Below, one piece after another: positions 23,941 to 35,100 of a stretch of DNA of 64,000 nt. The notes under the pieces were generated by a model. It had not been told where the DNA came from. It saw nothing but the letters and a program-made list of their open reading frames with translations, and ran no database searches. Position 1 is the stretch's first letter. Each line of letters opens with the position of its first letter. Source of the stretch: Mytilisepta virgata (taxonomy: Eukaryota > Mollusca > Bivalvia > Mytilida > Mytilidae); assembly GCA_028015205.1 (NCBI GenBank), contig CM051510.1:35340580-35404579 (forward strand), given 5' to 3'. The position numbers and the translations under genes were made by a program.

Positions 23941-25930
23941 TTGTTTTTTTCGCGTGAATCCGAGTTACCTCCTTTTTGGCACAAAACGACAACACAATTA
24001 TGCCTTCTATAATACACCTACAGACACAAAAAGGTCAGAATGATACTTTTAACTTGATAGTTGAACACTTACATGTATAACTATGAGAGGCCAATAATTA
24101 CCACGGGAAAAAATCAGGATAAATTCGTTATACCGTGTCCTAATACGGGGATTATCGGGTCAATAACATTCATATCGGGCTCGACCGTGCCTCGCCTGAT
24201 ATATCTCCGTCATAGGCCAATATCACAGTTAATAACTTAAAATATCCGTATGAGTAAATGTTCATTAGTACAGTAGTTTTGTTATGTCAACACCGGCGAT
24301 TTTGTTTCAGCAAGAATAGCGATTTTAAAGATCAATATCAACTATCGAAATTCTAATTATCTATTTCTTTTTACGACTTTGCAGACTTTCACATGAAAAT
24401 TATCCACGGTAAATATCTAACAGCACAAATCTAGAACAAAAATTGGTTGTCAATTGTCATTGCCAAACTTATAATCGGATTTTCCGTTGGTAAACCAAGT
24501 TAAAAATCTATAATCTGGAAAATGTAAATATTTTTGTAAATGTGTTTTTTAATTTTATTTTTCAATTGGAAAAGGGAAATAACTCTAGATAACATAGATA
24601 AAATTTAATCTTTATTTACTAAATGTATTTAGTTAACACAGATGTGTACAATGTACAACATATACACAAACATTGATTCATTAGCATAAATTACAATGAA
24701 AATATAATAAAAACTATCCTGTTACACAATGTATATAAAAAACAGAACGTTCAGATATTTTATCATTGAGATATTATTGGAGTCCAGAACTCATATATAT
24801 ATATATATATTATAATATATATATCGATGTAAGGCTAATTTAGGAAGTTTAATTCGACATTAAATATACTTGTGTAATTATTATATATTTATTTATGATT
24901 ATTTTTTAATTTTTGTATTAATTTTTCATGTCAAATTAAATGACAAATATAAAGCTTACACGATCTAGGAAACTGCCACCCAATATTCATATAGCTATCA
25001 ACACACAGTAATCTTTACAAAATAAAAATTATAACCCAACTCCTTTATTTATTTTTATTTTATTTTGTGTTTTTCTTGTTTGTTTGTTTGTTTGTTTGTG
25101 TATTTTTTCATTTTCTGATATTTTATGTATATGTTACATACAATGTAAGAAAGATATTGTCACGGTTGTGATAAAACATAATTGATAAATGAAATGTAAG
25201 ATATACTGCATGAATGTCAAAGATGTAATATTTTTAAGCTACATGTTTACACAAAAAGTTTGTAATGGATAAACTCTATAATGTTTTTGCATTTTACATG
25301 TACATGAAGTTTTAACTAGGATAATTATAAAAAAAAAATTACAAATGGTGGGAAGTTAAATCTTTGATTGGTGGTTATTTATATTAAACTGTATCACAAA
25401 ATACCGAAATAAATTGATGCGCCGTATATCCATTTCATTGACTGGCAACTCATCAGCAGTGCTCAAGATCACAATGTTGGAAGAGCGGCTAAAGATATAA
25501 TCATGAATTAATAAGCACAACTATTAAAAACCAAAACATTTAATACAAACATTGTCCAAACTCAGCTAAGTCAAAAGGAAGAGCCTTAGAAATTTTTAGA
25601 TATTTTTGTTAAATTTTTAACGGAAAATTTAAAGGCATTTAAGTTATGAATCATGCCAAGGAAAATTCTAGCTACTCGGCTGATAAGTCCACCAGCAGTG
25701 ATATAGACGCAGTGGTAGTAATAAGCTGTATCACAAAATACCAAAATAAATTTATGCAGTGTATGGCCATTTCGCTGAACTCGACATCAGTGCTCGACAT
25801 CAAAACCAAAACATATGTATTTATTTAATTTATTAATTATCCATTTATTCATTTATTTATTTATATTTTGTTAATTTAATTTTTATTTCGGAGTAATTTT
25901 ATCCATTGGACCATATAAAAATAAGAAAAC
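23941..25930. other. AT-rich non-coding stretch
   Basis: No gene was recognised. It holds a TA microsatellite (24799-24830), a (TTTG)n tract (25078-25098), and a dispersed repeat with two imperfect copies around 25380-25470 and 25730-25800. Those copies share CATTTCxxTGAACTxG and CATCAGCAGTGCTC-like words. Confidence 0.45.
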
Positions 25931-27281
25931 ACATATCAGACATTATTTAACGATAAATTTGCATAACCAGTTTTATTGATTTTTAGAACTATATATCTCA
26001 GATAAATATAACACGGGAAATTACTAATCTAATTATAGATATCTAATAATAATTCGTTTCGGCGAAATAAACTGGCAACCCTATGAAAACTGTTATAAAT
26101 AATATGTCCTCCGATTGGTTGTTAAAACAGCTGGAACCAATCAAATCACTTTTCTACACTATTTTCATTTATTTGTGATGTGTTTTCTGAATGAAGTATA
26201 ACTTCTTGGAAGAGTTGTAGTTTCGTTTCTAGGTAAGCATTTTTAACCATGTTACCGTAGAAATTATTATACGGAAATCGATAAAAAATGACGATGTAAT
26301 TGGAATGATTGTTGTTTCATTTTAATCCTCTGCGTGTTGAACGTTTTGTACAGCAAGCATGGGGATTTGTTATAAATGCGGCATTTACAGTATCCAATTC
26401 GATATGTAATTTGAATTCTCATATAATGCAGAAATGTGACAATTATGGATTAATAGGTCACATTTATCATATCTGACTTGTTCATGTTGCCCGGAGTTTA
26501 CATGACAATGGGCTATATCTGGATTGCTAGTTAAAAAGGAGTATTGTCTTAGACACAGATTGTATGTCTGTACTGGGGTCCTGTAACATGGCCAAATTTT
26601 TCTGGAAAGGGATCGGGGTTCAGATTTACTGGGAGAACTCACCTGTCAAACTGTTGTCTTGACATCCACTGCGAGGGGTATAACTGGCACCTTAACCGAT
26701 ATCTAAATCTCTGGATAATAACAAAGTCACTCCCAAAAAGAGTGCTGTATTAATTTTAAAATATAATGTTCGAACATTTAACTTACCAAATTGTGATAAT
26801 GTCTCAGTGCTGTGTTAATACGGATAAATAAAACAGTCGGTACACCAGATAGTCTGTCCCGGTTCTGAGTGAAAGCAGTACGGATAACAAGGGATAAAAC
26901 AATATTTATAATAAATTGAAGTACATCCATAATAATATTCAGAAATATTTTTGAAAATACTTTTTATTGTGCAGTGCATATCAGAAAGAGAAAATTCTGT
27001 TTACTGCTATGTAAAATTCTTTCATATTTTTATACGCATAAAGTAATCTTAAATCTTCATCATAAGCTATGTGTTCAGTAGTTATTGAAGTTTTATTTAG
27101 CCTATGGTGTTCTAAATGTTGACCTGAGTAGAGTACACAACTGTAACGATCTAGCTAGTACCTGAAAAGTAAATACCTTCATTTTATCTTTATTGTTTCA
27201 CTGACGCTGCAATGATTGGGTGGAAGTGAGGTAATACTGGGTTCACATGAGGTCCGATAGCATATTATATTATTGTCCTCT
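25931..27281 (+). repeat. Tandem segmental duplication, copy 1
   Basis: From ACATATCAGACATTATTTAA to ATATTATTGTCCTCT the segment matches 27873-29107 throughout, with scattered substitutions and a few indels. Copy 1 carries about 120 extra bases around 26440-26660. The two copies are about 590 bp apart and in the same orientation. Confidence 0.9.
26114..26232 (+). promoter_or_regulatory. Candidate promoter and first non-coding exon, copy 1 (STAT gene?)
   Basis: An inverted pair of CCAAT boxes (ATTGG at 26114-26118, CCAAT at 26137-26141) is followed by TTCTTGGAA at 26203-26211, which fits the STAT-binding consensus TTCNNNGAA. A donor TTTCTAG|GTAAGC ends at 26232. The same elements at the same spacing are kept in the second copy. 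STAT coding exon 1 begins with an acceptor ten bases before its ATG, so an upstream non-coding exon is required. Linking it to this site is inference. Confidence 0.35.
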
Positions 27282-27872
27282 TATGGATTTCTCCATAACA
27301 CGAAGAACGTCACTTCTATTGGTTGTTAATGCCTCATGTTTGATATATTCAATATCATTCATTTTGTACCCCTGTTGATCCAAACGTGACGCAAACTGAT
27401 CACACTGTTCCTTGTTACTGGGTTGAATTTCTTGTACATCGTCTAAATCTGATCATTTATGATACAAAATACAATCGCCCAGGTCTGAAGCTTACTTTTG
27501 ATGTTAAATATTTAAAATGTTACATCATAAATGTTTTATTCTTATGCATGCTATTAATCAATGATATGATATCGCATCTTAGCACCGCAATTCGATCACA
27601 TAATAAGACGGAAACACTGATGTAGCTAAACCCTCTAGAATGCATATAGTTCAGCCTACATGCACTTCAATCAACCTTAAGTGATATTTTTGTTTCAAAA
27701 ATTCACCGAAATAAAACAAGACAGAGCCTACAGGGACTCTTTTAAAATTAGAAGGTGTCTCGAATATCTAAGGAAGCAAATTTTATTTTTAAAAAATATT
27801 TTGTGCTGCATAAAAGTGCTGCGCTAAGGAAGCAATTTTTTTAAAAAAATATTTTGTGCAATGGTTTAAAAT

Positions 27873-29107
27873 ACATATCAGACATTATTTAACAATACAT
27901 TTGCATGACCAGTTATATTGACATTTAAAACTATTTATTTCAGCTAAATATAGCACGGAAAATTATTGGTCTAATTATAGATATCTAATAATAATTTGTT
28001 TCCGCGAAATTAACTGGCAACCCTGTGAAAAATTTTATAAATAATATGTCCTCTGATTGGTTGTTAAAACGGGTGGAACCAATCGAATCACTTTTCTACA
28101 CTATTTTCATTTAGTTGTGATGTGTTTTCTGAATGAAGTTTAACTTCTTGGAAGAGTTGTAGTTTCATTTCTAGGTAAGCATTTTTAACCATGTTAACGT
28201 TGGAATTATCATACGGAAATCGATAAAAGCATGCCAATGTATTGTATATTGTTAGTTTCATTTTACATTCTCTGCGTGTTGAAAGTTTTGTACAGCAAAC
28301 AAAGGGATTTGTTATAAATATGACATTTACATTATTCACTGATATTATCATTCGATATGTAATTTGAAATCTCATATAATTCAGAAATATTATACTTGTG
28401 GATTAATACGTGACACTTTTTGTATCTAATTTGTTCTTGTTGCTATCATTCACAGATCTTGTCATCTGCAGCGACGGTTTAATTGGTCGTTAATTAAGCC
28501 GATATCTAAATCTCTGGATAATAACAAATTCAGTAACAAAAGGGGTTCTGTATTAATTTTTAAATCAAGTATTTGAACATTTAACTTACCTTATTGTGAG
28601 AATGTGTCAGTGCTGTGTTAATACGAATAAATAAGTCAGCACACCAGATAGTTTTTCCCGGTTATGAGTGAAAGCAGTAGTATTTTGTGGCCGTACGGAT
28701 AACAATGGATAAAAACAAAATAATATTTATAGCAAATTGAATTAAATTCATAATAGTATTCAGAAATATATTGGAAAATATTTTTTATATTAAGGGCATA
28801 AAAAATTTCAGAAAGTGCAAATTTATTTTAATTCTATAAAAAATTCTTTCATCTTTTTATGCGCATAAAGTAATCCTAAATCTTCAACATAAGATATGTG
28901 CTCAGTACATATTAAAGTTTTGTTCACTCTACAGTGTTCTAAATGTTGACCTCAGTAGGGTACATAACTGAGCGATCTAGCTAGTACCTGGAAAAGAAAT
29001 ACCTTAATTTTCTCTTTATTGTTTCACTGACGCTGCAATGATTGCGTGGAAGTGAGGTAATATTGGGTTCACATGAGGTCAGATAGCATATTATATTATT
29101 GTCCTCT
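27873..29107 (+). repeat. Tandem segmental duplication, copy 2
   Basis: It matches 25931-27281. The conserved parts include the CCAAT pair, the TTCNNNGAA motif, the splice donor and the right-hand block GGTTCACATGAGGTC. Confidence 0.9.
28056..28174 (+). promoter_or_regulatory. Candidate promoter and first non-coding exon, copy 2 (STAT gene?)
   Basis: ATTGG at 28056-28060, CCAAT at 28079-28083, TTCTTGGAA at 28145-28153 and the donor TTTCTAG|GTAAGC ending at 28174 repeat the arrangement of copy 1 with almost the same spacing. Its role as an alternative first exon is inference. Confidence 0.35.
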
Positions 29108-29452
29108 GGGCTGACTTCCGCTTTTATCACAAAACCAAAATCGATAATGTGTGTATATAACAGTTGAGTATGACAGTATATAAATTATTAGGTAGAAATA
29201 AAATGTATCATAAAATATAGAGGGTTATCCCAAGAGAAAAAGTCAGCATTAAAACCGTGGTAATGCAGATAAGATGGTTGATGTCCATTATTTCACGTAG
29301 AGCATGGGTCTTTTCTTTTACTAAGGGCGGATAACAGCTGTTAACATAAACGAAGTATTACGTTACCGTGGTTAAAGAGTCTGACACATATAATAAGTTA
29401 CGACAAACAACACTTTTTCGTTTGACCACAGCCTTTATATAAATGCTTTCGC

Positions 29453-29454
<2 letters not shown>

Positions 29455-29483
<29 letters not shown>
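29455..29483 (+). repeat. Poly-T tract
   Basis: A run of about 28 T bases between the duplicated segment and the retroelement fragment, possibly the tail of a minus-strand retroposed sequence. Confidence 0.85.
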
Positions 29484-29869
29484 GTGGAAATGTTTGAAAT
29501 TCAAATTTCGGATGAAATATTTATAGATATTTTCATGTACATATCAATAAATTTCAAAGTAAAAGTTATTTATTGTCAACGAGCATGTTGAGCGAAAGTT
29601 TAGAAAAAAGTTAACACCGACATAAATGTCATGTTTGACTGAATATTAAATTCTAATCATACAATTTCTAGAAATGATATAAATAAAACACGAATTACTT
29701 TTGGAATTAGGAATTTTTAAAAATGTTTTTTGTTTAAAACTTCCCTTGATCACCTACATGAGACCCCACGTACTTGACCGATTAAACTGTTATGTGTTAC
29801 TATAAAAGGAGATATGGTTTTACCAAAAGAAATTTACGAAATAATTATATATATTGTAAATGTGCAATA

Positions 29870-30078
29870 ACATTAAAGATGAAATCGAAACTTTAAAGAA
29901 GAGGACAAATATACATTGTACCTGCATTGACCTAAAAAGCAAATAAAAAACGTCATCCATTAGACAGACAAACACTGGAAGACAAATGAGCAACCACAAG
30001 CACAACAAATAAACATGAAAACTAACAAACTTTAAAACCAGGAGTGAACCCAGGTGCTCCGGTATGGTCAGCACTTTC
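29870..30078 (-). repeat. 3' non-coding end of a retroelement
   Basis: Contains GAAGAGGACAAATATAC, CATTAGACAGACAAA, ACCACAAGCACAACAAATAA and AACCCAGGTGCTCCGG. The same block is at 55385-55560. Related pieces in the other orientation are at about 21930-22025 and 37250-37370. It follows directly on the coding remnant at 30079-30545, so it is probably the same element. Confidence 0.65.
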
Positions 30079-30545
30079 TGCTCCGTATACGGTACTTGTC
30101 GTGAAGTTCAACAAAGTCAATCCGGTAGAAATCACAAATCGGTGGAGGTACATGAAATGTTACGACAGTGGGAACAGGTCCAACATCATCTAGATATTGG
30201 AACACTGTAACGGTCAATAAATTCGTGATGACGACCGGAACGCTGTGATAGCAGTGATCCTCTTTGTCAAAAGTCAGGGTAACTCGCGTGTGCCCTTGAA
30301 TATCGGATAAGCAGAGAAACGGTAGACGCCATATGCAAGCGATGCTGGTATATTGCTACTCAAGAAGGGAAAGTTAACAATAGGAAAGTTGAAGTCATCA
30401 CGTTAGTTATTAAGGTTTGTCTTCAAATGTCCCTCATTGGCTATTGCAAGAAACAAATTCAAATGTGAAGCGGACTTCGATGTATCTGTAGTATCCTTAA
30501 TTTCTAGCTCACTGGGGTAGATGAGATATAGAAAGTTTTGGAATT
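30079..30545 (-). pseudogene. Retroelement polyprotein remnant (reverse-transcriptase-associated C-terminal part)
   Basis: On the minus strand the frame reads LYLIYPSELEIKD, SHLNLFLAIANEGHLKTNL, then a stop, then RDDFNFPIVNFPF and ASLAYGVY. I recognise this motif series from the part downstream of the reverse transcriptase in abundant mollusc retroelements (known from memory, clade uncertain, perhaps Penelope-like). A frame change near 30300 leads into a second open stretch of about 75 codons to a TGA at 30079. The internal stop and frameshift show decay. Confidence 0.6.
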
Positions 30546-31962
30546 TGTCGTCTTGTTTTGGAATATTTATAACGAAAAGTATAATTAAATGAATGGGCTG
30601 GTTTCTTTTTGTAATTTCTAACTGTACGCTAAATTCAAAGATATATTAGCAAAAAAAGATATCTGAAAGTTTTAGTCAGTTTCTACATAAATACAACTCT
30701 ATTTGTATTCTCTTATTTTCAAGTTGCAAATTATATTACGTTCTACGTAGTCATTTTTGTACATACATGTATTATACAAATACGATCTTTTTTACTTTAT
30801 TTTGTAACTTTTTATTTAAGTCTCTATGATTTATCATATCTTTTGTACGTAATGATACAAACCTTTTTTTCGAAAACGTTGATGTATGTGATAAATTTAT
30901 ATTGATATTTGGCACCTATGTCGTAGATCGGTTTTCTAGATAAACATGCACAGGTACGCTCTTGACATGATCTTGGAATGACGCCCCTTCTCCTTTTGCA
31001 AACAAATATAAACACCAAAACATTGTGGACAACCAAACAGGCGTTTTGTAACAGTGTTATCTAGTCTCTATTTTGCAAACTCTTGTCTTCCCGTTTAGTC
31101 ATAATATTAGCATATTAAATGTGGTATTTTGGTTTGTAGTGTTTTCTATGTTGAGTACTATGAACTTCACGGAGTCATAAAAGGAAACCTTATGCAGTAA
31201 AATTTAGAAATAGAATGCTTATCGTCTATATCATATCGTCTGACTTTTAACTTTCACCATTGTGTTACATATTTATCAATAGACGCAGATCTTTGATATG
31301 ATAAAATCTGAAACAAGTACAATATCGGTAAATATCAGAAAAGGAATGCCGAAGCGAAAAAAACAGTGGAAAAAATCTAAATCTTAATCATGAGAATAGA
31401 ATATAATTTAAAAATTCCACAAGGATATGTAACGGATGACAAACAATATTTTTCTGGACACTATCCTATTATGATGTTACTTATTGTTGTCTTCAATCCT
31501 CAGTCATGACTTTGGTCCAAAACATTGACATAAAAAGCAAATAACGTCATTAAATATTGTGTCATTTGAACTCTGCCTTGTTTTTATTCTTTCGCTCTCT
31601 TAATTTACTCCATCACCATATATTCAAACCAAATCAAGCTAACAAGAAAAATCAAGACATCGATCCTTCTTTGCATTCAATAAGATCGATCAAGACAAAT
31701 TTAGGTAAATACAATACAGGTGAACTGGTAAAGGTAAGCATATTTGTTATAAGCCAGTCTTCATTGACAGTAAGGCAAAGTATCATGCTTTGGTAATCTT
31801 ATAATTTAGTCTGAAATTTACGAAATTGCAAACATTAAGATATTTCAGATTAACTAAGACTATAAGAGCTATTTAAGATAAAACGGTGTGTTACTGTGTA
31901 ATTTGAAACCTTGTTTGTATTTTGTTAAGAATATTGTCATTTTTTCTGTTCTGATTTTAAAG
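30546..31962. other. Non-coding stretch upstream of STAT coding exon 1
   Basis: No coding exon was recognised. A dispersed repeat fragment (AATATCGGTAAATATCAGAAAAGG... AACAGTGGAAAAA) lies at about 31320-31440. It ends with the acceptor CTGATTTTAAAG at 31962. Confidence 0.45.
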
Positions 31963-31971
31963 CAGGAAACA

Positions 31972-32102
31972 ATGTTAGGACAGTGGAGAAAGATTCAATC
32001 ACTACCATTCCCATTTCTAACGGAGTTAAAAACTTTCTATGGCAAAATTTTTCCAATTGAAGTAAGGGATGGATTTTCAGATTGGATAGAGGAACAACCA
32101 TG
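31972..32102 (+). CDS. STAT exon 1: N-terminal interaction domain
   Basis: Residues 1-43 plus two bases of Trp 44. The exon proper begins at 31963 after the acceptor TTTTAAAG. The donor is TG|GTAAGA. Trp 5, Trp 38 and Trp 44 with FPIEVR are hallmark positions of the STAT N-domain. Confidence 0.92.
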
Positions 32103-35100
32103 GTAAGATACCATAAAAGATAAACAATTAAAGTGCACATTTAGAAAAGGTAGTAAGGCCATGCAAAATTAATTACTTTACTTGTTCTTCGGATTCTTTT
32201 GTCAAAATAAGAGGTGCCAGCGAGCGATAATTTGCGTCGGATACTTTCGCTCTACTAAACGAAAAAATCTAAAATAAGACTTCCATAAAGGGTTTAATGC
32301 TATCTCGTCATAGAGTTCAATAGAAATCGGCAGTATTGCTGAGAGGCCAGTATGAATTTAAAGTCTTCAAGCCATTGGGAGAAAGAGCAATTTTTACAGA
32401 ATTGCACATAATTTCATATTTGTAGCCCTTACTGTGAAAAGATCTTCAGTAACTACCACGTTTTAGGTTACTATCGAGAGTTTTGCATTTATTCACGTTA
32501 TTACAGTAGAAACTAGAATGAAACGCTGATTTAATTTAACATTTTTGTTCCAAAATCCGAAATCGGATGCGGGCGTCTCCGTGCTTGTTGTGTGCGGCAG
32601 ACAATAGTATATTTTTCTTGCGTTGTAGTTAGAGTACATCAGATATTATGTACAATAATATTTATTCATTAGTTTGTTTCATTACGAGTAAATCATACAA
32701 TGACGTGTACATATGTACATGTTGTTAATTCCTCGCCCCAGAACTTGAGTGCTTCAAATTAAATAATGATAATTTTACCTTCGGTTGTTTTTATGATATC
32801 TTCAAATTTGGCATCCTACTTTTTCGATGATTTTTCGAAGATTCGGTTGGAACGCTTTAAACAAACTGTCGCTACCATATGCAATATTCCGTATAAATTA
32901 AACTTTTTTTAAAGACATGGCGGTAATCAAGAGGATGATGTGCATCCTATATCAATGAAGTGAGGGAATGTATACATGTAAAGTCTTGATGACGATGATT
33001 AAGGCAAATGCAAGATTATTGTAAGAAGAAAAATATAATATAACCTCGCAAACAGTTGATTATTTGTATTTCTTCAGTCTCTATAGTAATATAAATTTAA
33101 TTTTTATACCAATTTTGATGCAAAAGATGTGCACATTTCGTTGATTAACGACTCATCATAAGACCTTAAATGTTGAGAACCAAACAACTATCTAAAAGGT
33201 TGAAGAGCAATTAAAAAATACGAAAAGCCAAAAAAGCCATAAAATGTTATAAATTTATATATAAGTTATAAAAATTTTAACCAAGGCACGAACTTTGAAC
33301 GTTTAATTAGCTCGACTGTAGAAACATGATAATCAACTATAGGAGAGATAAGATTAAATTATATAGTATTTCTTTATATAGGAAACAAATTGAGGAAAAT
33401 GATCAAAGCCATACAACTTATGCCATCAAACTGTTGGAGGAACTACTTACACGAGTTAGCAGTAAGGCAAAAATTATACCAACATTACAACCAGTGCTTC
33501 AGAATCTTCAGGTATTTTTATTCATTTGTAGTTAAGAAACTCTAGAACTCAATTTAACGTACGTTTCGCAACCTATTCTTCAAATTGACTGAAAGTGTTA
33601 TTTCAATATATGTAAAAATGACATGGTAGAACCAATTAAACCATACAGATTTCTTAGATTTTTAAATGATAAAAACTATTAAAAGATACGTGTGTAATTA
33701 ACACAAAGGAACTTTTTTTCAGAACAAATATACCTCTAACCCATTATTACTTGTAAGCGACATGAAAGCTTGCTTTGATTTTGAGGAAAAATTGATAGCT
33801 AAATCAGAAAATGTAAGTACATGATATGGTCATATGACTTCTGAATTGATATGATACATGTTAAACACATTTCTTGTAAGTTTTTTTTTTTTGACATGTA
33901 TCTTACATCTTGTAAAAAAAACAGTTCGAGAAATCGAGATTATATCATTAGAAAATTTCCAGAAAAATACCAAACGTTTACAGTAACAGTCACTATGTAA
34001 ATACACGTAGTATAAATTATTATATTTTATGCAAGAATCTTAATTTCACATTGGTTGACAGAGATGTTGTATTTCAATCCATCTTAAGCTCCCAACTTCT
34101 TGACCTACGGTAATCTGGCATATCACACTCAACTGAAGGTAGTATGTGCATAATGGACTTGGATGACACATAATGCTAAACGTAAAGAGTCAACAGTTCA
34201 AACTTAGATATACATGTACAGACATCCTATAGAAACATGTTATAACCCTAGAAATTTTCACCACCGAAAGGCAAAACATATTTTACACCAAAACGCTACA
34301 GCAGTAACAAAAAGGGGGGGGGGGGGTCTTCTATCACCAAACGACAGAGCTATGTTTGCATGAAGACGAGAGTAATTTGGTTCACCAGTTCCACTTTTAA
34401 AAAAATACATTAGAATTTCAGCAATACCAACAATACTACATATACAATACTAGATGTAAAAATTATGGGAAATCATTGGTTTAACTGTTACTCTAATCTT
34501 AAAATGTAAAGATGTTCTCAATATCAGCAAAGGAATAAAGGCGACAAAACAGTGGGAAAAGTCCACAAATTCTAAATCCAAGCGAATAGACAATGTCAGG
34601 AGAATGGAACACTACCAAACGCAAAACACATATGTATAACCAAAAGAATAAAAAAAAAAACGTGTAATAAACTAAACAAAACTAGAACAAGACAGTATAG
34701 GAACTAAATGATTGAAACGATAGGACAAAATCTTTCTTAGGTATAACAACTTACACAACATGTATTCGTTAAAATAACATAGTTTTACAATTTCACAATT
34801 TTATTATGATAAATAACACAACAAGGCAGAAACGTTGGAAGCGGTTGGGAATAAATTTGTATTGTATGGTATAAAATCATTTTAGTACACTTAAACACGA
34901 ATACAACATATATTCAAAAGGATCCAGTAGCAGATATGACAGAGGCTGGTGGTCTCCATTGTGATGTTTTGCTTATAACAAACGAATTTAATACACTGTA
35001 TAAATGGGATTCAGTAAGTTTATTTAGCCACATTTCATACAAATTATGATCCCTAAATGTTAGTAAATTAAATATCGGCAAAAGATGCAAACGTGAAAAA

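Noticed and set aside
26385..26642. 85-codon minus-strand frame in the duplicated segment
   Set aside because: It falls largely in the part missing from the second copy and has no recognisable motif.
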